A stretch of DNA of 64,000 nucleotides from Cliona cf. orientalis (lineage: Eukaryota; Porifera; Demospongiae; Clionaida; Clionaidae). Positions within the stretch are counted from its first letter, which is position 1. Each line of letters begins with the position of its first letter. This document shows, in pieces, positions 33,819 through 43,158 of the stretch. The notes beneath the pieces are model-generated. The model ran no database searches. It saw only the letters and a list, made by a program, of their open reading frames with translations, and was not told where the DNA came from. The DNA lies in contig OZ005704.1 in assembly GCA_963930775.1 (NCBI GenBank), positions 3,038,001-3,102,000 on the forward strand, given 5' to 3'. Position numbers and translations under genes: made by a program.

Positions 33819-35555
33819 CTACAGCAAAAGATTAAGGTCCCGGTACCTACACGAAAATAAAATAGTAACGTTTCCCCGAAATTTACCTTTTTTCTTAATC
33901 TTCCTTGCAATTTTTTGCTCCTGCTTCAACCTGGCTCTTTCCTCTCGTTTTCTCTTCCTTTCTTCTTTCTTTTGGGCCTCCTCTTGTTTTTTCTTTTGCC
34001 GTTCTTCAATTAGCTGTAGATTTTCCATACTTGTGAGAACTTTTCCGGCAGACTTGGTATGCTTTGTTGGTAGTTCATTTGGTGGTATATTTGGAACCAA
34101 AAAGTTACTGATACTTGTAGCATGTCGAAGGGATACCCTGGCAGGTGCTGTAGTTTCTTTTTCTGAGTTCGACAAAGAAGACAGAGCTGGGCTCAAGGAT
34201 CGTGGAGTGGATGAAATACTGGATAGTTCGCTGAGCGGGCGTGTACACCGGCTGGGACTATACAAAGGTATGTAAGCTAGCCCAGTCCTCTCAGCAAGAT
34301 TCTCAGGATGGAATGATGAAAATTTGTCATCCTTTGAGTTAATTGCTGATCTATTAAAAGGATAAATTCCAGTAGCTTTGAAACTTGCAATGATATTGGG
34401 TGGGGATACTGCTTTGTGCCAAGATTTGGAAAATATCTCACAAAATTCAACTCGGGTAACTACCTGCCCAGGATTTTTAGTAGAGAAATTGTGACATTCT
34501 TCTCTCCAAGCAACCTTCAATGGAGAAAAGCAACCCTTATCTAGCGGTTGAGTGATATGTGTTGTATGGGGAGGTAATGCAAAGACAATGACTTTGCTTT
34601 CAGCAGCTAATTTAATAGTTTCAGGACAGTAATGAGATGAGTGCCCATCTAGTAGTAGTAATACCGGACGAGCAGGAGGAATGTACTCCAAAAAATGACA
34701 CTGAAACCAGTAGTAAAACAAATCACTAGTCATCCAACCATTACTTGATAGTCCATAAAGTGTTCCTGGAACTTCACCCTCTGTCCATTTCTGATTCAAA
34801 GATTTTCTGTCAAAGACAACAAAGGGAGGAAGGGCTTGTCCGCACGCACTTGCACATGCAAGAACTGTCACTTGTGACTTATCTCCACCAGTAAGGTAGC
34901 TGGGATTTTTTGAGCCAACTACATCTACTACCTTTAGGCACTTGGGATTCAATGGGAGCCCAGTCTCATCGCAATTGTAGATTCTTTGTGGCACATCATA
35001 GATTTTGTTAGATCGAAGGCATTCTTCAAGCATGTCATAGTAGCGAAGCAGCACATCATTATCAGAAGCCATTGCTCTTGCGTATGAGAGTGATACTGCT
35101 GACCGCAAGGTAAGATTAGGATGCCTTTGGCGAAATCTTTCCCACCAACCATTGGTAATAGTTGTTTGAATTCCTTTATCATCTAGTATTTGCTGAACTA
35201 ATGAAAATACTTGTTTCCTTGTGTGGGGGTACCCAATCCTGGCAGTTTGCACCAAGAAACTCGTAAGCTCTTCTTCTTCTTCTACAGTTAAATATGGATC
35301 ACGCCCTGACTTCGCCCCCACCAAAATTTTTCCAGATACATGATCGTGCAAAGTTGACTTGGGAACTCCATACATAGCAGCAGCCCTCCGAACACTTTCC
35401 CCCTTCTCATAGGCATACATAGCATTGCTCATACATTCATCATTCCAATTATATCTGTAAGGACCACGAATCGGTATACTTTTCGTAGTAGGGATACTTA
35501 ACGGCTTAGATTTAGCCCGTACAATACGTTCTGCCAATGGTTTGTGGGGATACAT
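33819..35555 (-). CDS. pogo-like DDE transposase with CENP-B-type HTH
   Basis: Open for 578 codons from the ATG at 35555. Residues about 35-75 form a psq/CENP-B N-terminal helix-turn-helix (ESVRRAAAMYGVPKSTLHDH), about 85-150 a CENP-B HTH region (GWWERFRQRHPNL), and about 190-400 a DDE_1 catalytic domain. Acidic residues are in YNCDETG, LLLLDGHSSHY and QPLDKGCF, the DDD arrangement of the pogo/Tigger/jerky group. The C-terminus is a Lys/Glu-rich coiled coil (EERKRKREERARLKQ). The frame is uninterrupted, so the copy may be active, recent or domesticated. At 33886 a donor (KKKG|GTAAAT) lies just before the stop. Phase 1 there matches a downstream exon at about 31996 (PRWAEATNIAG), so the transposase may splice into the C48-PHD gene rather than end at 33819. 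Confidence 0.85.
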   Translation of the reverse strand: MYPHKPLAERIVRAKSKPLSIPTTKSIPIRGPYRYNWNDECMSNAMYAYEKGESVRRAAAMYGVPKSTLHDHVSGKILVGAKSGRDPYLTVEEEEELTSFLVQTARIGYPHTRKQVFSLVQQILDDKGIQTTITNGWWERFRQRHPNLTLRSAVSLSYARAMASDNDVLLRYYDMLEECLRSNKIYDVPQRIYNCDETGLPLNPKCLKVVDVVGSKNPSYLTGGDKSQVTVLACASACGQALPPFVVFDRKSLNQKWTEGEVPGTLYGLSSNGWMTSDLFYYWFQCHFLEYIPPARPVLLLLDGHSSHYCPETIKLAAESKVIVFALPPHTTHITQPLDKGCFSPLKVAWREECHNFSTKNPGQVVTRVEFCEIFSKSWHKAVSPPNIIASFKATGIYPFNRSAINSKDDKFSSFHPENLAERTGLAYIPLYSPSRCTRPLSELSSISSTPRSLSPALSSLSNSEKETTAPARVSLRHATSISNFLVPNIPPNELPTKHTKSAGKVLTSMENLQLIEERQKKKQEEAQKKEERKRKREERARLKQEQKIARKIKKKGKFRGNVTILFSCRYRDLNLLL

Positions 35556-35712
35556 CTTCACGTTTGATTAACCTATACAACAAACAGATATTAGAATCTA
35601 TTCTAGAGTACATACAAATTTAATATTAATAAGCCTTGGAAATCAGCAGACAATGGTTCAATGTGTTCTTAGCTATAAGTAAACTCCCATCATAACAACT
35701 ATATATAGTGTA

Positions 35713-36180
35713 CAGTGGAACCCCGCTTAACGGACACCCCTCAACGGCCGATACCTGTGATATAACAGACAATTCTAAATGTCCGTATTGTATTTCCATA
35801 GACTTCAATATATTCAAATCCCCTCAACAGCGGACACCCCCCGTATAACGGACACTTATTTTGGTCCCGTTCGAGCCTGCGCAATATTGAACAACCTCAC
35901 ATAATGGACAGTTAGGCCACACCCACCATTAGAATAGGTCGGTTTTAGCAACCAGTAACTACTAAATATGTCTCAGATTCTTGCTTAGGAGCTGGCAGTT
36001 GACAGATCTCTCATCGATATCAATACGGTCTTTTTCGTCGTCCACAGAAGTGCTTTATCATGGCTGGCCACGATTGTAGGAGGGGCGTGGTCAACCACTA
36101 ACCCCTGAGCTAAGAGATACCTCGCTACAGTGGACAAAATTTTTGGTCCCAATGGTGTCCGCTTTAGAGGGGTTCCACTG
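35713..36180. mobile_element. Tigger/pogo-type MITE
   Basis: Ends CAGTGGAACCCCGCTTAACG and, inverted, CAGTGGAACCCCTCTAAAGC, flanked by TA (35711-35712, 36181-36182). CAGTGGAACC is the characteristic Tigger-like terminus. It is 468 bp, non-coding, and sits about 150 bp upstream of the pogo-like transposase ORF. Internal sub-repeats (CAACAGCGGACACC, GTATAACGGACAC) look like spaced binding sites. Confidence 0.85.
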
Positions 36181-37134
36181 TACCATAACACAGAGGTTTG
36201 CACCATTATAATCATAATATTATACCCTCTCATGACTGGGAGGTCTGGGACTGCAGGGTTGCAAATGTTAACAGGATTAGTATCATTCAGGGTGTGTCTA
36301 TAAAATATAGTTAAAATAATGGCTGCCAGCAGCAACAACAGTGTGTGGCAGAGTGCTCAGTGCATGGTCAACAGTAAGAGAGAGTCCTGTTAACAATGGT
36401 CATAAAATTAATTGCACATGCATGCTTCGAGCATTACAAAAGTTAGCTGATGAAGACTTACCCAACTTGATATCATCTTTTTATTATATTAAATGTATAA
36501 GCAATATCCATAGTATAAATATGTACAGAGTACATGCAACACTTGAATCAATATCCATACATGAGTCCCCTCCCACCTTCTCCTCCCATTTATGATTCCT
36601 AACATTTTTGGTTTCTTGGAGTTCGAGGATCGGACAGGGATTGTCTAGTGACAAGTGCATCCCCCCAACCACGCATATATACACACATGCACACCAAAAA
36701 AGCTCTTATAACATAGCGTCATCATTGATACTAAGGTCCAAGCCAAGACAATATTGAATTTCTTTGACCGGTCTCATGATTCTAGCAACCCTCATCTAGA
36801 TCTTAAAGAAGTTGCCTAATATCATTAATAGCCTAGTACGTACCTTGAAAAGTACTCAGGGACACTAACACCACGTACCGTCTGATACAGCCCGCCAAAG
36901 ACGATTCTGAGGCTTTACAAACCGCAATAGGCACTACTGCGCATGCGTCCGAAAAACGATCTCGTACTTGAGGTCGGCAGAATAGTTGCGGTTGGCTCAG
37001 CCTAGAGCCCCCTGGTTTCTAGTTTGGAGCCTGAATAGAGGGTAGGTAGGTGTACGTGCATACCGACTTTGACCACCCTGCGTCGCTCGTAACGGCGTAA
37101 ATAGTTCGTGTCCGAAAAATGATATTATCGTACG

Positions 37135-37333
37135 AATTGTGATGCATATCGGACGCATCCTTTAATTGATCATTAAAACCACACCCCGCAAAGCTGCAAG
37201 CTCAGCTGCGGGATCAAAGTAGCGTGCGGGAGGGTGCATATACTGGCGCAAGATCGACATCGATAGCATCTTCCGTTTCCCCAGGAGAGGCGTCCGAATT
37301 TCGACGGTGTCCGATGATTGGTCGCTTACTCTA
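37135..37333. repeat. right subterminal inverted repeat of the 9.9-kb element
   Basis: Inverse partner of 28249-28447, ending GGTCGCTTACTCTA. It lies 373 bp inside the right terminus. The outer part (37334-37706) retains CGGAC/GTCCG motifs but diverges from the left arm. Confidence 0.85.
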
Positions 37334-37708
37334 TTCATGAATTATTTCACAATTTTTGGATGAATCTTCAAATCTAAAGGCAGGATGTAAGAAGGATATT
37401 GTTCGTGATGCATTTGATGCCATTTATGTGTCATATATTGATAACCGCAGCCGCGATTTTTTTATGTATTTTCTTTCACCTTTGTCCGGTAATGGTCGAC
37501 ACTGTCCGCTCTCTACCTCCAGAACCAGCGGTACTTTGTGCGCACGCCCTGCACGAACGGAAGTAGGTGGGGCCATGGTTAAGGGCTCGTTTAGTAGGTG
37601 GTGTTTGGGCCTATCTGTGGTTGCATAGTCGCGATCTAGTGCTGCTCGTTTGTCTGTGATATAACGCTGTCTTTTCTTAGCTGTCCGAAATATGCCAACC
37701 CTACTCTA

Positions 37709-38392
37709 CCGTATAGCGGGAAATTTTCGAGGGTATTAATTTTCGCTGTTTTCGCGGATCAGGGTGAATCCGCGAAATTTTATACCTCGAAAATTTCCCG
37801 CTATACAGTATGACTTGACGACCCGTTCCTACACTGACTTAGCTCGAGCATGCGCAGTCCCACCAGCACATGATATCAGTAGAATGGGTGTGGTCGATAT
37901 AAACCACAAGGCATGCTGAACAGAAAATGCACTATTTGTAGCGTTAGCAAGCCACTTTCGAAAGATACTGCCTCCTTTTCGAAGAAAGAGCGAACATATA
38001 GCTGATATTTTTCTTGGGACGTGTCCAACTATTGTTGAAGACTCGGATTTTGTGACAGCTACAGCGTAGGGGTCACGGACGTTGCCGGGCTCTTGGATAC
38101 ACGTCAGGTTTTCTCCAATTTCAGCCTTCCAAATGCTTTGATACTCGTGGTAGCCACGGATCATCACCTCCACAACACAGCCTCGTAGTTCAGACATAGT
38201 TAGCTCGTGTTTGACACTACCTCCATATGATGATTTCCACGTGCGTATGAAAGAAGAGGGGCGTGGTTTTATTGCATCCAATTTGAGGGTGTGGCTTTGT
38301 CTCAGGGCTGATCCTCGAAAATTAAAACGCGAAATAGTTCAAAATCCCACATCCGCGAAAATTGCTACCCTCGAAAATTTCCCGCTATACGG
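37709..38392. mobile_element. TA-flanked TIR element carrying a HIRAN-like ORF
   Basis: Left end from 37707 TACCGTATAGCGGGAAATTT; right end, inverted, TACCGTATAGCGGGAAATTT, perfect over about 28 bp through TCGAGGG. TA lies at 37707-37708 and 38393-38394. The left 103 bp is itself a foldback: its inverse (CCTCGAAAATTTCCCGCTAT) recurs at about 37781-37806. The left TA is shared with the end of the 9.9-kb element. Total 684 bp with a 122-codon ORF between the ends. Confidence 0.75.
37829..38197 (-). CDS. HIRAN-like domain protein inside a small TIR element
   Basis: From the ATG at 38197 the frame runs 122 codons. The open frame extends about 28 codons upstream without ATG, so a spliced 5' exon is possible. 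The core GYHEYQSIWKAEIGENL, EPGNVRDPYAVAV, VGHVPRKIS and LFLRKGGSI follows the HIRAN-like pattern (W..x..G..L...EP.N..D..AVAV....VGH.P). HIRAN domains bind single-stranded 3' DNA ends in HLTF; stand-alone relatives are common in some invertebrate genomes. It is entirely contained between the TIRs. The role is unknown; it may be mobile cargo, or a captured domain. Confidence 0.5.
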   Translation of the reverse strand: MSELRGCVVEVMIRGYHEYQSIWKAEIGENLTCIQEPGNVRDPYAVAVTKSESSTIVGHVPRKISAICSLFLRKGGSIFRKWLANATNSAFSVQHALWFISTTPILLISCAGGTAHARAKSV

Positions 38393-38602
38393 TAGTAGAG
38401 CATAGAAGATAATGTTTCCTAAATCACACAGTAATGACGTATGATAAAAATACACACTTTGATACTAAAATTAAAGGACAAATAGAAATGACTAACATGA
38501 AAAAATACACACACAAATTGAAATACTGTGGGAGGGCCAAGGCTCAACGGTAATTATGATGGACAAAAATGTCTATGAATTAATACTGTAGGAAAGACAT
38601 GA

Positions 38603-41600
38603 TTATTGCCTTGTGGTGCTAGCTTTACAGTTCATATCAGCGGTTGGTGTCTCCCCATTTGCAAGAGAGTTCAATGGCCACACTGAAGAGGATAATGGCT
38701 GTGAGGAGCATGTGCTAGAAACTGACGATAATCTTTTCATTTCATCAGAGGCTACTGTGTCCTATATGTGCATGCACAAGATGTAAGAACTTGAACAGAC
38801 TATTATTATTACCAAAAAGGAAGCCTTATGAACTCCACATCTCCCTTTATACTCACTGATTCTACTATGCTACAGTGCATGCAGCTTGCACTGTCCAAGC
38901 TGCTATTATAAACAGTCCTCTCCTCGATCCTTAAACTTGCATAAAAATAATAGATTCTTTCCTCACTTGGAGATCAGAGAGTTTCTTTTCTTCATCTGCA
39001 TTAGCTTCCTTAGCAGGAGAAGCAGGAGTGAGAGTTGGGACAAATGTGACATCAAAATATGAGCCAAGATTGTCTGATGACCCCTCTTCCATATCAATGA
39101 CCTGTTTTGGAGCCAAAAGACCTTTCTCACACGGAACAGTGGACATTTCTGTGATATAGTGCTGAGAGTTCTGCTGATAAAAACACAATGTGCATCAAAT
39201 GCGAGGGAATTGCATACTAGCATCTATCATGAAATATTCTCTAGCATGAATTGAACAATGATAGGGGAGACTGGGGATGAGGCTAACAGCTGCTATAGTC
39301 GGTTTGCTCACCAAAGCAGATGTGAGAGTCTTTTCTCCAAAGTGCTTGCTGAGGAAGTCTGATTCAGCAACTTTTCCCTTCCACCATTTTCGATAGAGCT
39401 CTTTGACTCGTTTTGACTCCGAGATCAGGACAAAGGTGATGAAGATGAACAGTCCTTGGAAAGCCACAAAGATGGTGAAAATGTATGCAAGCACAAACAG
39501 CTCCTCAACTTCTATCACCAGAATGCCAATGATCCAGGTGATACCCATCACCACACTCAGAGAGATGCAGGCCTTTAACCATTGCCTAAAGTAAAGAGGA
39601 GATACGTACTATTCAGCACAAGATATGCACCTGTCATTCAAATTGATTTGTTATTGCATAAAATAATGTACCACTCTATACATTCATGACTTCACATGAT
39701 TTCCTTATGTATACGTGCTTACTATTAACAGATTTATGGAATGTTTGGATTAAAACTTCTATAATATACTTCAATCAGTTACTCCTACATGCAGGCTGTT
39801 CATGACAGCCTGCATCATGACTAAAATGGTCACCATTAGTTCTATCGATTAAGCAATTTGTAGCTGCCATGCTTATTACTAAGCAATTAATTGCTCACTT
39901 GACACTTGTAGCTCTGCTCTTAGTGGTCTGTCTCTTGTGATGCTTGTACATGATGACAATGGCCATGATAAAGAACCCAATATTGGCCACGAATATCAGC
40001 AACACTGGTGCAATCAACGACCAAATGAAGGAATTTTCAGGGTTCAAATAACAACTATTAATGAAATTTAAGTGTTAAGGAAGATTTATGGGATATATTT
40101 CTGATAACTCACGCTTGCTCGTAGCCATAGTCATATGTGTGGTTCCTTCTCATTTCTTCATTCCTAGCAAAGCCAAGAGGAACTGTGAGAGCACCAACAT
40201 AGAGCAGAGGCACACCTGCATAATAATATGATAGTGACAGTTTAGGAAGAGTAAATAATGACAACTATAGCCTCATGCCTAAACTCTTTCTCTGCATAAT
40301 AGCTAATGATCAAGAGTCTGTACACAAGACTATACAGCAACTAAGAGATTTTTAGTATGCAACATTTTTATGCTTGAAAATAACTCACCATAGCTGATAA
40401 TTGTGAAGGCGGCTATGTATCTACCATGGTGCTTGACAAAGACTAGAATCAATGCAACATAGAGGACCACACCCTCCATCAGCATCCACATAAAGGAGAC
40501 TAGGAACCAGTAGTGGAGAAGAACAGCCACCAATCGACAACCTAGTGGGACTCCACCCACCAACTGCCCAGAATCAAAGTCAGGCTTGATACCTGCCACA
40601 AATATGATCTGAGAAATGCCCAATGTGACACAGAGCTGGATATGAATGTAGTTCCTTATCTTCTGGAGTGGACGATTCGTTGAACGACTGTTGTGGATGT
40701 GTGTATATATTCATTTAATTATGATTATACATGTAGACACTCCACGTTTATATGAACATTCAAGATATCACTTACTTTAAGAAAATGAATACCATGATGG
40801 TCAGTGCCATGGCAATGAGTGAGACAGTAACACCGATATAGCCAATAGTCTCCAAGGCCAAGGTGTGTGAAGGGGAGAGGTCAAGAGGTCGAGCACTGAG
40901 CAAGATAGCAAAGTGGGTGAGGTGGTTGCACCTACAGACAGCCTTGCCAGACTTGATCTCGGGCTCTGCATTACAGCCCTCCTGAGACCACCGTCCAGGA
41001 AAGAGGACTGCAGAAGAACTATTCCTGCAGGAAAATGAGCATGTAAACAAGTCAGCCTAGAAAGGCTATACACGACTCCAAAATATCTAATATCTTATAC
41101 TGCCAACATACATGTACAGTAACTGTTACAATCACACAGTTATTACCAAATACAGTAGCTCAATTTGAGCACACTTACGTTTTGTCAAACTGCCAAAAGA
41201 CACACTTTACTAATCCATTAGGATCGTTCTCCAAGAGTACCTGTGGAATTGCATTGGACGTGAGATACATACAACTTTCATACCAGCTAAGTCTAATAGT
41301 TGCTACACTGACCAATAGCTGCAATAGGGTATAGTTTGTATACGGTACATTAACCCATGGCTAGCCATATAAACAGCAGCCATCCCACGCACAGCAAGTG
41401 GAGGATTACCATGGCAATTATCAACAAACCTGATCATATGGTGTGAGCGTGAATGTGATGTTGACTGGAGTGGAGAGGTTGGATGTGGTGCAGTTGTCAC
41501 ACTGGAAAGTGGCAGAGATAACAGGAGAGGCCAAACGCAAGATCTCTGTTGCACTGTTGAGAAAGAGAGGGAGGGAGGGAGAGAGAGAGCACAATTGTGG

Positions 41601-43126
41601 AATTAGTGTATAGTATGCACAACAATGAATGCATGTGCTTGGCATGCATGCATGTTGTGTATATGATCAGAGGGAATGATATCGTATAAAATACTCGGCT
41701 GCTGAGCACACACATACACACATGTACTCACAGCTGAATGCCGAAAACATGCACGTATGCAGGAAGCTAGGGGGTCTGAGTTCTCAGTGAAGTAATAGCT
41801 ATCAGTACAAATATGTGGCACGGAATTGAGTTACAAATTCTTGCACATAATGTGACCAACCAAGATACAACAATACGGGGGGAGAACCCGCCACTGCTAT
41901 CACCATAATAGTTCATGTTGTTCTATAGAAATTTGCACGCAGAAAGGAAGTTCAGGCCACTTCCAGCACTGATCCACCCATGATTGGGAACAGAAAAGGG
42001 AAGTTATTGCTTCTGCCTCACATCATCATGATAATAATATTATTATTATTATTTCCTGTTATTCTTGGAATTTCGTCCCCCTTGCTGGGCCTCCTACACA
42101 ATGCTCCCTGAGACTACAAATTGATTGGATGCAAGCCAAATTATGCTTTAGGACATGTAAGGATGTAGTATGCTGTTAAGCTACAAACATTCCATGATTA
42201 TGCTTCCAGAGGATTTTGACGTCACCAAGTCCCCTGCAGCTCAGCAACTAGCCAGTATTGTGGTCATCATCACTAGCTACCTTTTCTCACATATTAGATT
42301 TCTTTAGCAAGCAATGTTTATGCATCTCTCTTTGTTGCTATACATGGGAGCCCTTCCACATGCTTTTTTGTTGAAATAGCACCAAATGCGTTACAAATCA
42401 CTGACTGCACAGGAATTGACTGCAACTAGCCCCACAGGTAGAATAACCAATAAGTAGCTAGGTGTCAACAACTTAAGGCTAAGCCTGCTACACATTCCAA
42501 TGGGTCAAGTTGTTGACACCTAGCTTCAGGTACACTTGTCCAGTCTGTGAAAACAAGACACCTTTATCTTGTTACTATTGATAGAATTTGTCAATCCATG
42601 TCTGTTGAACACTTGCAGCCATGCCTTGCCAACTTAATGCCAAGGTCAGGGTTCGTGGAACAACACACCTATTAAGCACATGCTTAATCAACAACAGCTA
42701 CAATAGCTATAGTAAAAGAGCATGTGCTAATTTATAGCAAGATGTGTGTATTAACCAGAGAATATAATATTATGCTAGCCATGCTAGCTGATGGTCACTC
42801 TGTACCCCAGCAATGTAATATTCTTGGATAATTTGATAAGCGTGACTCATAAGGTCAAAACATCTCAAGTCAACACTAATTCTGAGAATTAGGTATGCAA
42901 ATGAGGTTTCTAGAAGACTCACTTGTCATCGTCTGATGAAGTTCCATTAAGACTGTCTGGCAGCAGTCCCGACAAATTCCTGAACAAGAATGAAGCCATT
43001 CTGACCTTCTGGTTCCCATCGCCCACCACATCCCCTGGAATGCTGATGTCAGCAGCACCCTCAAATGTCTCTTCAATGGGAGCATCACACTTCTGCTTTC
43101 TCGCCATCACACGGAGCTCTGATGGA

Positions 43127-43158
<32 letters not shown>

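Larger units (their letters stand above)
27802..37706 (-). mobile_element. 9.9-kb TA-flanked DNA transposon, pogo-like with C48-PHD module
   Basis: Left end 27802 reads GAGTAGGGTAGGGTATTATC; the right end, inverted, reads GAGTAGGGTTGGCATATTTC. Both run on to CGGAC and both are flanked by TA (27800-27801, 37707-37708). Further in, 28249-28447 and 37135-37333 are about 190-bp inverted copies, roughly 93% identical by eye, and both arms are studded with CGGAC/GTCCG motifs that could be transposase binding sites. Inside, all on the minus strand, are a 578-codon pogo-like DDE ORF and a multi-exon Ulp1-PHD gene. TA duplication fits the IS630/Tc1/mariner/pogo superfamily. Nested later insertions are at 32141, 32897 and 35713. 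The central uncertainty is whether the DDE gene belongs to this element or is itself nested. Confidence 0.6.
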
